Notes: generated from the letters alone by a model not told the origin. A DNA stretch of 64,000 nucleotides from Heracleum sosnowskyi (GCA_030848705.1 CM061239.1:81884363-81948362), one strand, 5' to 3'; counted from the stretch's first letter, positions 1-12,000 are shown. Numbers and translations are program-made.

Positions 1-29
1 AAAACATGAAGTACAGTTAATCGAGGGCA

Positions 30-114
30 ATTAAGTAAAATCACAACGTACCATACTGACCAACCATAAGTAAGGTTAATTAAGTAAAATCACAACGTAC
101 TATACTGACCAACC
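30..114 (+). repeat. Short tandem duplication in Helitron
   Basis: Two near-identical copies of a roughly 37-base stretch (about 30-66 and 78-114, sharing AATTAAGTAAAATCACAACG) separated by about 11 bases. Confidence 0.7.
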
Positions 115-154
115 AAACTTTTAATGTTTCGTCTATTATATAATAGTATTGATG

Positions 155-632
155 TATGTAAAAACATATCGAGTTTTTAAAAAAAAATTATGCAGTAAAA
201 AAAACATCAAATACTTATTTACTCAAAAATCAATAGCAACTTATTCACATCCAAATCATAGACATATCTAACACAAACTTCTAATTCAACGAATACAATA
301 CAATAAAAAAAGGAATATTAACTTTACAAACAACTGCGGCTAACTTAAAATTTTCAAATATCTCAATCACCAAACCATCAACACTAATTAAGAATATGTA
401 TACAAAATCATATCAAGTTTTTTAAAGAACAAATTATGCAGTAAAGAAAGATCAAAATACTTACTTATTCGAAAATCGACAACAAACTATTCACATCCAA
501 ATCATATACGTGTATCACACGAACTTTCGATTAAAGAAATAAAATATAATAAAAAATAGATATATTAATTTTAAAATAACCATTTCTAACTTAAATTTTC
601 AAATATTTCGGTAATCAAACCATTAATATGAA
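155..632 (+). repeat. Two diverged ~240-bp tandem units in Helitron tail
   Basis: Unit 1 (about 155-394) and unit 2 (about 395-632) align along their length. Both carry ATTATGCAGTAAA, TTCACATCCAAATCATA, CTAACTTAAA-like and TTTTCAAATAT blocks in the same order. Direct repeats near the 3' end are common in non-autonomous Helitrons. Divergence by eye is considerable, so the duplication is older than the insertion. Confidence 0.75.
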
Positions 633-690
633 TAGACCACAAACAAATATACCGGAATTAATGACAAATTATAAAATATTTTAGAATAAA

Positions 691-719
691 CCCGTGCCTC
701 GCACGGGTAATAAAGCTAG
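691..719 (+). other. Helitron 3' hairpin and CTAG terminus
   Basis: Perfect 7-bp stem CCCGTGC/GCACGGG with a 3-base loop (691-707), then an 8-base spacer and CTAG (716-719). This is the transposition stop signal of plant Helitrons. Confidence 0.9.
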
Positions 720-3379
720 TTATGTTTATAATTGACTGAATAAAACTTTATTAGCTATCTAGGATTTAAAATAGTTTTCACAAAATACTTCCTTAAGAAG
801 TAGGGCTTTAAATAATTAATGCAAACTATATTTAATATAGAATATTTATTTAGAAATAATTTCTAAGTACTCTCTTAACAAAAGGGTAGATAATAACTAT
901 TCATCGTATATTTAAATATACCCTTAATAGATTAAACTCCAAATAGTCTTTAGTTTGTAAATCATTTATCGGGATTAATTATAATAACACAATAAAATAA
1001 CCCTAGATAGCAACTGATACCATTCCCGGTCCTTAGCGTATGTACAGAGTATATACCCCCTCCTGAGGGTTTTTCTTAACATATCAGCTTATAGATATTG
1101 TCGTATCCATAGCTTATAAGTTCAACTCATATCAATAACTTTTAATTAACATCATAGATAACATTTTGAAAACATAAATATATAGCATATATCTCAAAAC
1201 CTTTTATTCGTCACCACAACAGTTTAAAAAAAGTATAGGTTTGAAAACTTGCCTCTATCCCATGCATATATTATATCTCAACATTTTTAATACTGTTACA
1301 TCTATATACGATGTAAGGTTTGAAAATATGCATCTATCATATCATATGCATCATCAGTATAATGTAATCTGAAATACAGCATGGGATTAGAAAACTTGCA
1401 TCTAGTATATGCATACTTCAAAATATGGTTTTAGAAACTTGCACGATACTTGGAACAAAGAATATATATACATAGATATATTTTTGAATCAACAAGTACT
1501 AAACATTCGAAAATATGTCCACTCTAACAATAGAGTAAGGGTTAGTAAACTTGCCTGATGCTCGAAAAGTGGTAGGGGTTCGCGACGATGCCGGACAATC
1601 TAGACAAAGTCAAAGAAACGCACGATTAATCCCCTGGATAATCCACTTGTACTCAATGCTTAAACACGTAAGCGAAACACAACCAAGGAATTACTAGCTC
1701 GTTATAGGCTCATACTAAGTCCATGTTTAATCGACAATTACTTAAATCGTAGGTTTAGTCCGAAATCGATCCTCGAATACAAGTTATACTTAACCATTTA
1801 CAACATTGGTTTCTAAGCCATGTTCTTAGTGGTTTTCACTTGCGCGACCTCGACTAAAACATTTTTATAAAATCGAAAACTAATCTTTTTAATCCGAATC
1901 TTTTTCGTGAGCCTTCCTAACTGTCTCTATCATTATTCCTCAAAGTTTCACATTTTAATATGGCTTGTAAGTGGTCCAAAATGTAGCCTCAAAGTGACTG
2001 ACCAGAGAGGGGTTGTTCCTCCGAACGACGTTTACTAAAACTCACTTTTCTCTTAAACCGTAATTCGTATAGACATGATCTTTATACCAAAACAACCCTT
2101 AAAACAAGGCCTACATGTTCATGGGCAGTGTTGCCCAAAAATATTCCAAGACCAGTTCGTAATTCTTGCTCCAAACAGCCTTAAATCAAATGGGCATTAT
2201 GACGGCTATAATCGTAACGTTTCCCGGTTTTTTGTTATGTCAAAACCTCTTAAAACCAAATGAATTCAACAACCCAACAACTTTTACAACATAACCAGTT
2301 CATATACTTCAAGAACACATCACCAACATCAACCAACAACAAGTATTCATCAAGAATTAACCATACATACTCCAAATTCCATAAACACGCTTATTCTTAA
2401 ACATTACTAGAAACTTCACTTAAATCTCAACATAAATCAAATGGGTGGATGAGTGGTATACCTTCCTTGAATCCTTAAACACACCACAAGAGCTTGTAAG
2501 CCTTAAGAGAGTCTTTATCCATGGTTATCATCCTTAAACTTGCAAAAGAAAATCAAGAACAAGTTATGAATTCTCGGAGTTATGATCGCCATTTTCCACC
2601 GAGAAATGAAGGAGTTATGATCTTTACAATCCGGCAGTCTGTTTTTGGCCGAAAATGAAGAAATGAATTTGTTTTTTTTTTTTTTTGGGTTTTGGCTTTT
2701 GACTTGATTAATGCTAATGCTGATTTTTGTGTTAAAAGAGTGGTGAGTCATAGCTCTAAGGCTCTCTCCTTGTGACACTTGTCCAACATGCATTGGCTTA
2801 GATAAAGTAGCTTTACTGGTTCGCTTTCCTTTCACATAGATGATCCAAATGTTGCATTCCTTGAATTAATCGTGTTACATGTTACTTCCATGTCTATATT
2901 TAATCCTGTAAATGTTGTCTTGTCCCTCTTGAAATGATTCGAAATATTTTCCAAAAAGAGCGAATAAAACTCTACGCGATGCTTGCAGTGAATAGTAACT
3001 ATTCACTATTTATTCTAACATTCGAATCCTTAAATCGACTTTAATAAAATAATAAAATTCCAAAATATTAAATCCTCAATTCCACAATTTTAATATCTCA
3101 TTTCTTGAATATAATAATATATAATTCGCTGCCCGGTCAAATACTACACCAAAATAATTTTTGGAATTTCTGAATTCTGATCGTCTTTGCATTCCCTTAT
3201 TTACTCCGTAGATCACTAATATGACTTCGGAATATCCACACTACGTCTCGTACATAGGTGGCATGAAAAATTTTCTTAACCCTCAAAATCACTATTCATC
3301 CACCAAATTCACTATTCACTGATGCACTTAATCATAATAAGAAAAGTTTTAAATTTTTCCAAAAATTCAGGTTATTATA
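720..3379 (-). mobile_element. Gypsy Ib 3' LTR, 5' portion
   Basis: Matches the minus-strand LTR at 24007-26778 almost base for base, so the two are the LTRs of one minus-strand element. On the minus strand it starts at 3379 with TATAATAACC, just after the polypurine tract, and runs leftward until the Helitron interrupts it at 720; the rest is outside the window. It lacks about 110 bp present in the other copy (25869-25979). The ORFs inside are chance frames in LTR sequence. Confidence 0.9.
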
Positions 3380-3619
3380 GTCTCCCCTCCTTAAAAGGAT
3401 TCCGTCCCGGAATCAACTTAGGAGTAACTGGGGTGCTTCTCTCCCATTGCACTTTCTAACTCCTAGGTGGATTCTTCCACCTCTTGATTTTCCACAAACC
3501 TCTCACTAGCTTGGCAACCTCGTCACTTAGCACTTGCTCTTTTCTATCCGTGATTTCCACAGGTTGTTCTTTGTAAGTCAGACCAGGTTGTATACCTACC
3601 TGCTCGTACTCTACATATG
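3380..3619 (-). pseudogene. Gypsy Ib pol 3' end (chromodomain tail) and polypurine tract
   Basis: On the minus strand this holds the degraded end of the Gypsy integrase/chromodomain (recognisable EQP-EI-DRKEQVL and LVRGLW-like words, no continuous frame). It ends in a polypurine tract at about 3381-3393 abutting the LTR. The internal region continues at 17760 beyond the inserted element Ia; joining the two sides of CCGGG restores the order seen in the intact relative at 12560-12815. Confidence 0.8.
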
Positions 3620-3624
3620 CCGGG
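3620..3624 (+). repeat. Target-site duplication of Gypsy Ia, left copy
   Basis: CCGGG immediately before the 5' LTR; identical to 17755-17759 after the 3' LTR. Confidence 0.93.
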
Positions 3625-6484
3625 TGTAAGACCCCAGATTTTGGGTAGAATTAAAACTTTTATTATATGTTGATGTAAAGATGGATAGTGGCAATGACTT
3701 TGAGAATCAAGTTATGAAATGAATATGAATTTCGGTTTTCAAACATTTTGAGAATAGTAAGAATGGACTGAACATATAAATAAGAACAATCAATCTAGAA
3801 GATAAGAATGCAATACTCCAGGGAAGGAAAGTATTTTTATGTCATCCAAATCAATATCTGGAATACATCCGACAACTCCGTAAACAAGATAGCGTACGCC
3901 CGGGAAAGCACTAGAACGTTTTCTAAGTGCAAAGAGTAGAGAGAAAATAGATCAGGAATATTGGAACGGATTTTGATCCAAAGTATTATAGAAAAACCAT
4001 TGATGAATAGTAACTCTTCATTTAAAAGTTTTTCAGACCACCCTATATGCGGGACGATATAATAAACTTTCAAAGTCGCATTAGTGATCTACGATGGAAA
4101 TAAAAGAATGCAGAAGCTGTCAGAATCGGAAAAATAGCATTTTTCGTTTTCTCCGAAATTTCACCAAAAACGGACTAAATAATTATTATTTGAGGATATT
4201 TAAGGATTTAAATTATTAATTCCATGGATATGGATTTGATAAATGAATTAGAAGTATCGAGAACGATTTCGGTAAAATACCTCGATAGAACCCTCGAGAA
4301 ACCTTGCGAGCGTTCTACGAAATTAAACGAACCAGAAAAGCTACTTTATTCCAAGCCAATGCATGCTTGCCAAGTGTCAAGACAAGAAGAGACCAAGGGT
4401 GATGACTCACCAAATTGGATAAATATCAAGTAATTAAACAAGATAAGAAGAAAAAGAAAAAGGAAGAGAAATTTCGGGAGAGAAGAAGAAAGAAAAATGG
4501 GAGAGAAAGAAATGATCATAACTTGAGATTCCGTTGTCCGTTTTTGGCGTTCCACCACTCAAATCGAAGCTCTCGAGAAGTCCGACGTAACCATGGTAAG
4601 CAATCGCCTTACCTCTGTCATTTACCCTTCGATTTCAGTGAGTAACAGTTGGAGAAGATGATGAATAGTAACTTGTATTTTGCTTTGTTGCTTTTGATAT
4701 TGAGTTTGTGGCTTCCAAAGGTTGTATTAAGCAAGGATCTAAGGTTAAATAAGGAATATAGCAGCAAGCAAGCTTGGAGGAAGGTATAAACCTCTGCCCC
4801 TTTGAGTTTTATATGAGTTTTAAAGTGGTTTTGATGTTCATGTAAAGTTAAGATCATGATTAAGTGATTTAGTGATTATTTGGAATTGTTTGAATGTGTA
4901 AAATGATGGGTGTTGGATTTGAGCCTCCCCACTGATCTTAGAGGTGTATGATGGTTGTTTGTTGAGGTTGGAGATGTATGGTATGCCCGGTGTGGCTTGG
5001 TTATGTTGTGACAAAATAGGATTATTCGATTTTAAGCCGTCGTAATGCCCGATTTTCGGTAACTCTATAAACTGCCTAGAATCAGAAAACCTAACTGCCT
5101 CTTTTGGTTCAGTTATGAACATGAGTGTGTAGAGCTTTGTTTCTAGTTTACGTGAGCGCAAGAATCATGTCATTACGATTTACGGTTTATGAGATATGAC
5201 CATTTTAGTGAAAGTGGTTCAAGGAATGAGATTGCAGAAATGTACCAACTTTGTGGCTATGTTTGAGACCCTTAAGAGTTGTTTTAAAATATGGAATTTT
5301 GTATTGAAGTGTCAAGGGCAGTTACGAAGGTTTGTACGAAGGTTTCGAGTCCAAAAGATTATTTTCCGATTTTATAAAAATGTGTTAGCCGAGGTTGCGC
5401 AAGTGAAAACCACTAAGAACATGACTTAGAAACCAAGGTTGTAAATGGTTAAGTATAACTTGTATTCGAGGATCGATTTCGGACTAAACCTACGACTTAA
5501 GTAATTGTCGATTAACATGGACTTAGTATGAGCCTATAACGAGCTAGTAATGCCTTGGTTGTGTTTCGCTTACGTGTTTAAGCATTGAGTACAAGTGGAT
5601 TATCCAGGGGATTAATCGTGCGTTTTCTTTGACTTTGTCTAGATTGTCCGGCATCGTCGCGAACCCCTATCACTTCTTGAGCATCAGGCAAGTTTTCTAA
5701 ATCTATACTTTGAAGTATTGATTATATATTACTGCTGTTGCCATGTGTGGAGTATACAGTTGTGCGATACATGTTATATATTGTAAAAAATAGAGTTTGA
5801 TTTGGATTTATGTATGAGCTTTGAGATAAAGTAGTTATAAACCGGCATACCTTGTAGCTCTAGAGATAAGAGCATACTTCTTGTTTTCGACTCTAGACCG
5901 GGAGTCAGTATTTGAGATATGGAGATAGCCGTGGAAACCCGGAGGGATTACAGCGGCAGTGTACTAATTATTTTGAGGACTGCTATTATTAAACATTAAT
6001 TATATTTCTAGAAAGTATTAATTACCTGGAAATGATTTAAGGAATGTTATTTGAATATTACCTCATTCAGAGGTTGTTACTTGGAAATGATTTGGTAATT
6101 GGCTTATAAGCTAGATATGGGATATCACTTATAAGCCAGGTTTTATAAAGGCCCTAGGTTAAGGGCGTATGATATTTCTTAAGATCAGTAGTGATTATAG
6201 TTTGTGTATGATAAAAGTTATTTTTTCGATAAAGATATCGGGTAACCGTTATTCGAGGATTAATTATTTTTATTTAAGAATATTATTTATTAATATTCAT
6301 TTGAGGATTATCGACTTACAGAATATTATTTATATACATTTGAGGATTATCGACTTACAGAATATTGTTTATATTCATTCGAGATTTATTTAATTAATGA
6401 ATATTACTTTTGAATATTCATTTGAGATTTAATTATTTAAAGGATATTATTTTCGAATATTCATTGGAGGTTCACTTATTGAGA

Positions 6485-6945
6485 AATATTATTTTTAATA
6501 TTCATTTGAGGATTATTTATTAATGAATATTATTTTTGAATATTCATTTGAGGATTATTTATTAATGAATATTATTTTTGAATATTCATTTGAGGATTAT
6601 TTATTAATGAATATTTTTTTTTATACTCATTTGAGGATTATTTATTAATGAATATTATTTTTGAATATTCATTTGAGGATTATTTATTAATGAATATTAT
6701 TTTTGAATATTCATTTGAGGATTATTTATTAATGAATATTATTTTTGAATATTCATTTGAGGATTATTTATTAATGAATATTATTTTTGAATATTCATTT
6801 GAGGATTATTTATTAATGAATATTATTTTTAATATTCATTTGAGGATTATTTATTAATGAATATTATTTTTGAATATTCATTTGAGGATTATTTATTAAT
6901 GAATATTATTTCTAAATATTCATTCGAGGTTTGTTTATTTGATGA
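6485..6945 (+). repeat. 42-bp minisatellite in Gypsy Ia 5' LTR
   Basis: About eleven units of 41-42 bp, each with the 8-bp palindrome GAATATTC followed by ATTTGAGGATTATTTATTAA; degenerate units extend upstream to about 6250. Because 42 is a multiple of three, a 14-residue repeat frame stays open through it, which is not evidence of coding. Confidence 0.9.
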
Positions 6946-8460
6946 ATATTATTTTCGAATATTCATTTGAAGGTTTACTTGTTTAATAAATGTTATTAAT
7001 TGTTTTCCAATCAAAAAGAGGTTCCCAAAATAATGTTTTTTTCCGTTTAAATCTGTCTTTTAAAGAGGATTTAAATGCTCGCTCAACTATCAAAAATATG
7101 GGAAACCTGATTTAAGTGACTACTACTCTTTTTAAACTCTCAATTCAAAAACTGTCAAGGGACAGATATTTTCTTGGAGCAATTTAATTGCTGCCAGTCT
7201 AATGTTGTGTTACCACCTCAATAATCGAGGGGTAAATTCATGGAACAAGTCGATATCCATTAACAAGCATAGCTTGGGAAATATTGGAGAATCTTCCTTT
7301 CCAACCTAGATATAACTACTTAGTGGAGTCGTATCAACAAGTGTTACACTTGGGGAAAGGAGGACGATCTTTACGTTTCAGAGTCATGGATTTCATCTGA
7401 ACTAGGAGTGGTGTAAGTGGTCAAGTTGCGTGGGCCCATCCAACTTTTATATTGCCCCAAATGGGTCGGGAGGTCATAGTAAGGCGGTAGACAATGTCAG
7501 GCCGTCGTGATACTTCCATCTACATGTAGAAAACTATTTGAGCGGTGCGACCTGCTACTGATCATAGTAAGGTTAGGCACAGCGGACGCGGTAGCAACTC
7601 CAGTATTAGTTCATCATCCAATTTGGATATTTCCTGCAACATGTATTGGGGTGAAGAACCAATCGTGTTGGCAGGGGGTCGAGAAGTGTTTGGAATTGAA
7701 GTGACAATAAATCCATGCAACTTCATCTTTTATTTTATGAGTTATGACTCTGTGGATACCTTACATAACATGAGTTATGGTAAGGGAGTTGTTTATACTG
7801 AATCACCTTATAACTTCATCTTTTAAGTTATGTGTTGATATTCTGCTTACATAGCAGATATTGTTGGAAAGGTTATATTGGTTTACTTTGAAACCTCATC
7901 TTTTATATTATACTAGAACTTTGTTCATAATATAGCAAGAGTCTGCAGAAATATTATGAAAATGATATTTGAAGTACAATAATAGTACTGTTTTTGGGAA
8001 TACATTCCGATAAGGATATAATTTCAGTATCGAGATATTTTGACAAATTATTGTCTTATACCCGCTTTATTCTGGGTTGAGTTAAAGGCAGAATTATGCC
8101 ACACTTTCATTACCTTGCTGAGCTATCGCTCACTCTTGCTATTGTTTTATATATATTATATAGCAGCGAAGCAGGATGCCAATGGGTCGGCACATACCTC
8201 GCAAGACGTTTCCGTAAACAGTTTCTAGCAGTGATCTCGAGAGTAGTACGAACCAATCGAATCAGGCTACAGCTTTTGGTATTCAACTTATGTATAGATA
8301 TGAATGGTATGAGAGGATTGTGAGCATCAGAAGGCTAAGTTGGTAATGTAACATTACTTAGAAATTGTATCAGTGACAGATTCAAAAGACATTTGGATAT
8401 TGTAATAAAAGTTATTTATTCCGCAGTTGTTGTATTGTGTCATTTCTGAGACTCTAACCT

Positions 8461-8479
8461 GTGTGTGTGTGTGTGTGTG
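8461..8479 (+). repeat. (GT)n microsatellite, 5' LTR
   Basis: 19 bases of alternating GT; the matching site in the 3' LTR (17610-17632) has 23. Confidence 0.9.
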
Positions 8480-8605
8480 AGACATATGTTGTGGGGTCAT
8501 GAGAAGGTGAATTATGAATGGTGTGAGTAATACAGGTAAGGCAAGGAATACATGGATTGTGACAACCCTAGATCCCTGACCCCGGATTTGGGGCTGTTAC
8601 AGAAA

Positions 8606-8617
8606 TGGTATCAGAGC
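8606..8617 (+). promoter_or_regulatory. Primer-binding site, tRNA-Met type (Gypsy Ia)
   Basis: TGGTATCAGAGC four bases after the 5' LTR, the usual plant sequence complementary to the 3' end of initiator tRNA-Met; it primes minus-strand DNA synthesis. Confidence 0.92.
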
Positions 8618-8673
8618 GTTAGGTTACAGTCCTCAGAAACGATAGGAGATCGAGTCTTACAATACCCTTAATA

Positions 8674-9060
8674 ATGATAAGAACATCTAGAGCTCAAATT
8701 AAGTTCGTAGTCGGGTTAGAGGACATGACCCTGACTGTTTAAGATGAAGCCCGAGAGGGGACTTCTTCTGGGAAACCGTACCTAGGACTTCATGGTTAGT
8801 CACCTCGATTCGTATGAGTTATAGATGGATGGGACTCTGAGATGCCAGATCCCGAGGCCTTCGAGTAGGCATTTGATGATGCGCTTCTTGAAATGGACGG
8901 AAACCCGATAAAGAAAGATCCATAGGAGGATCTAGAGGAAGACCCCATAGTGGGTCAAGGAAAGAATCTTGTAAAGGACGTGTTGATTGATAAAGATGTG
9001 GTGCGTTACTTGAGGTCTAATAATAAGACCGGACGAACCTTCGAGGGATAAATAAGTGAC
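8674..9060 (+). pseudogene. Degraded gag N-terminus (Gypsy Ia)
   Basis: An ATG at 8674 opens a frame reading MIRTSRAQIK, with recognisable acidic segments further on (MPDPEAFE, DPIVGQGKNLV) separated by stops. The same words can be read on the minus strand of Ib near 21840-22110. The position, 57 bases after the primer site, suits a gag start. No continuous protein remains and the assignment to gag is by position. Confidence 0.5.
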
Positions 9061-9668
9061 GAGACGAGAGTTTAAGGATCGTTCATGATTCATCAAGAGG
9101 TATGACAAGGAAAATGGAGTAGAGTCTCCAAAGCAGAAGAGGTAGAGGCAGTATAGCCAGTATCAGTGGATTGATTCGACTTGAACGAAACCTGTTACTC
9201 GTGATCGGTTATAGCTGCCCATAAGGAGGCGGCATACGTAAGAACCACGATGTTCAGATTTTCACGAACGATTAAGGGTACTTAGTTGCCTAGAATAATG
9301 TAAGGAATTGTTTTGGGCTATGAGATTTCAAACCCCCACGACCAGCGATTCCACGGGAAATAGTGTCTATTATATCATTGAGGGATTTTATTATCTCAAG
9401 AAGGAATATTGGGTATAAGGATGATTGAAATAGAGACCGAATTTAAGCTTGTAGTTTCTAACGATCTTCCGGAGTACCGCCCAGTTGACATATGGAATTC
9501 GTCGTTGCTATGGGCGACAACGGAATCGAAGTTTTCTTATAGAACAGAACGCTTACTTGAGGTGTTTGCGCCTAGTCGAATAGAATTCCCTGCGATTGCA
9601 AAGGTTGATGGTTGAATTCTTAGCGACTATTATAAGTCGGCAATGACGTAAGTATCGAGCACCATAGG

Positions 9669-9989
9669 GTGTGCCTGAAGAAGAAAAGCTTTAGAATGGA
9701 ACAATTATCCATTAGAGGAGCCGACATAAAAGGCACCCGTAGAGACCTTGGTAATACCCTCCCCATTTGCAAATTATGTGGGGTACCTCCCCAATCTATG
9801 ATCTATCTTGACCTCTCTCCAGGAAAGAATTCTGATAAAGGGTATATTCCCTTTTCGAAGTTATTTTATAACACTTGTGCTAAACCATATTCAGTTTCAC
9901 TTGTGCCAGAGGCTGTCACAATGCCTACTTTCAGGTTTTCGAAGCCCTGCCAAATGGTGTTATTTAAGCTTTCACTTTTCTTCAAATAA
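9669..9989 (+). pseudogene. Open frame of unknown origin inside Gypsy Ia (106 aa)
   Basis: A 106-codon frame containing SIRGADIKG, ICKLCGVPPQS and LSPGKNSDKGYIP. A clearly homologous open frame lies in the same place in Ib (20320-20634, minus strand). I do not recognise the protein family. It lies between the gag N-terminal remnant and the gag core, where Tekay-type elements normally have no extra gene, so it may be an acquired fragment. The two copies differ mostly by amino-acid-changing substitutions, which argues against selection for a product. Confidence 0.35.
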
Positions 9990-10889
9990 TGAATGACCCT
10001 ATGGTGATACATCACCACTTGTTTGTTAAGTACCAGTATCTTGTGGTTATTCTTTTCTTTGTATTTTCTTTGGAAAACCGCACCTTTGGAATCTGTTCAA
10101 TTTTAATCTAAGGTGTTCCTTTGAGAAATATTGTCGAAAGGCGATAATCATTAAATTGATCTCGAATTGATTTCATACTTTTCAACTTCCACTGAGACGA
10201 ACAACCCTATACTTATAGGGGCTACAAGGACTATATGTCTGTGTGATAGAAGTCGGATGGGACGCCATCACTTGTAAGTTGTGAAATACAAGAAGGCTAA
10301 TTACCTTTAGTAATGTCTCAAGTGAGGCACACAACGTTGAGTTCTTATGATCATGTTGATCTCTCGGTAAATTCTCTTACCTCCAATAAGGTTACCTTAA
10401 AACTCATAACCTTACGATCACCAGTGTGTGACGTTTTCCTTGATATGGGAGCTGTCTTTTCAAGGCCCCATAATTTTGTTATCCGTATTGAATTTCAAGG
10501 GGAGGCCAACCAGGTCAAATAAGTCAAAATTCGCTGATAGGAATTAGATTCGCAACGAAATCACTTATGACAGGAGCGAATCCCGAAGACGGATAGAATG
10601 TTAGCGACATATCGATGAAATTGGTTTATTCTCCCAAGGATAATATGATAATGGAAAGCGTGTCAATCGATATATGTGAAAGAAATAGTGACGTGCCGTG
10701 AACTCCACTGACAACGGTGTTAGATAGATGCCCTATAGTGAGATTGAGATTTTGGAGGAGTTGTTTACGAATGGACACTACCTCTGGGTCAGCAAGATAA
10801 GTACTGACGATGGAGTCAGAGGGAGCTGGTATTGTGACTTGGGAGAGGTGCAGCGTGTGTGGTTCTAGAGGAATAATTTTCGGAAATAT

Positions 10890-11130
10890 GTGGAGACCCG
10901 GATGAAAATGAAAGTTAAAGAGTTAAAACCAGAAACCATGACTGTAACCGAGTATGAGGCCAAGTTTTCCGAATTATTGAGGTTTGTTCCGGAGTTTGTG
11001 AACACAGAATAAAAGAAAGCCAGTAGGTTTCAACCAGGGCTACCTCCAACAAGCAGCCCACTGTCAGGACCTTTAAATAGCAGGTGCCCTTCTACACTGT
11101 TTAGACAGAGCTAATGCATTGTTGTATATC
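10890..11130 (+). pseudogene. gag core fragment (Gypsy Ia)
   Basis: A frame starting METRMKMKVKELK and containing MTVTEYEAKFSELLRFVPEF matches the Retrotrans_gag core of plant Gypsy elements (compare QYETRFTELSRFVP in Gypsy II at 39410). A TAA interrupts it after FVNTE. The downstream segment KKASRFQPGL is still readable. The CCHC knuckle region is not recognisable. Confidence 0.75.
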
Positions 11131-11250
11131 AAGATGTTGCGTGACGATTAAACCTTAAGGCCGAGACGCTGAGGGAATAATTACAAGTAGAAATAGCCAA
11201 TCGAGGGATTTTCCCATAAGACTGGTACATCCAGGTTGTGAACTAGAAAT

Positions 11251-11454
11251 ATGAGGTCGACACTTTTGATAGACCTGATCCCTTTCAAGTTGGGAAAAGT
11301 GGATATTATAATAAGAATGGGTTGGTTGACACCCAATGGGGCCCAGACTGATTGTAAGGGAGAGAGAGTAATAAATAAAGAACGGAGACAGATTCAGAGA
11401 TTCTTGAATATAGTTCAGACTAAGAAACTATTACGCCAGAGATACGAGGCTTAA
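11251..11454 (+). pseudogene. Protease C-terminal fragment (Gypsy Ia)
   Basis: The frame reads LIDLIPFKLGKVDIIIRMGWL followed by a QRFLNIVQTKKLLRQ segment. It corresponds to the retropepsin C-terminal part LLPFKLGEFDVILGMDWL and the linker to RT in Gypsy II (40310-40500). The catalytic DSG segment is not in this fragment. Confidence 0.75.
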
Positions 11455-11599
11455 TTAGCTCTTATGGTTGACGCCAAGAAAAGAGGTACCAAGTATAGAG
11501 GAAACTACAATGGTTTTGGGACATTGTACAAGATCTTAATGCGCTACCAAATATCGATTGGGATGACATGAGAATGAATACCGAGTATTCAGAGTATAG

Positions 11600-12000
11600 T
11601 GGGAATGAAAGAGTTAGTGACTCAGTTACAAGAGTTGTTGTATAAGGATATGATAAGACCCAGTGTACCACCGTGGAGAGCCCGGTGTTGTTGTAAGAGA
11701 GAAAGATTTTAGCACAAGATTATATATCGAACCTCGAGAGTTGTATGAGTTTAACATGGAGAATAGGTACCCTTGTGAATGATTGTTTGATCAGCGGAAG
11801 AACGCTGTGTATTTCCAATTTATTTAAGAACTGGGTATCACCAGTTGGAAGTTAAATCAGAGAATATGCCCAAGACTGCGATTCGTACTAGGAATAGACA
11901 CTTCGAGTTTTCAGCGAAGTTATTTTGGGTTGACTAATGCACCCACAAATTTTATGGAATGTAATGAATTGGCTTTGAGTTACCCATGATAGTAGATAGC
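11600..12000 (+). pseudogene. Reverse transcriptase remnants (Gypsy Ia)
   Basis: Broken RT words in several frames: MKELVTQLQELLYKDMIRPS near 11608, DLRTGYHQLEVK near 11830, FWVD-CTHKFYGM (from FGLTNAPAAFM) near 11925. The segment with the catalytic FxDD box is deleted. Inactive. Confidence 0.75.

Larger units (their letters stand above)
1..719 (+). mobile_element. Helitron 3' tail (non-coding part)
   Basis: AT-rich sequence with no credible reading frame, ending in the standard plant Helitron 3' terminus: a GC-rich hairpin at 691-707 followed by CTAG at 716-719, with host T at 720. The flanking LTR sequence from 720 is repeated at 24007 onward in the other LTR of the same Gypsy element. There the upstream base is A (24006), so insertion was between A and T, as expected for Helitrons. 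No Rep/helicase sequence is visible; the 5' TC end lies left of the window, so I cannot tell autonomous from non-autonomous. Confidence 0.85.
3625..8601 (+). repeat. Gypsy Ia 5' LTR
   Basis: 4977-bp LTR, TG...CA bounded. It holds a 42-bp minisatellite (about 6485-6940), a GT microsatellite (8461-8479) and many short chance ORFs. Differences from the 3' LTR include G/A in GCCCGGG versus GCCCAGG (3901/13092 area), C/T near 4121/13312 and TAAATAAGG versus TACATACGG near 4747/13938. No gene is present. Confidence 0.93.

Noticed and set aside
4415..4645. Lys/Arg-rich frame KKKKKEEKFRERRRKK
   Set aside because: A purine-rich tract in the LTR; repeated in the other LTR only because the LTRs are copies.
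6648..6857. Open frame of a perfect 14-residue peptide repeat
   Set aside because: It is the 42-bp minisatellite read in frame; the unit length is a multiple of three and it lies in an LTR with no start context or downstream protein.
6485..6945. Regularly spaced repeats resembling a CRISPR array
   Set aside because: Units are contiguous with no unique spacers, and the genome is a plant nuclear one.
7545..8323. Several 62-93-codon frames repeated at 16694-17472
   Set aside because: Paired occurrence only reflects the two LTRs; no recognised domain or splice structure of a gene.
8606..8617. tRNA-like sequences at TGGTATCAGAGC sites
   Set aside because: They are primer-binding sites complementary to the tRNA 3' end, with no cloverleaf around them.
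10313..10522. Possible second protease (CDVFLDMGA resembling the DSGA motif)
   Set aside because: Catalytic Ser replaced, surrounding sequence does not match retropepsin, and the real protease end lies at 11251-11454; I could not support it.
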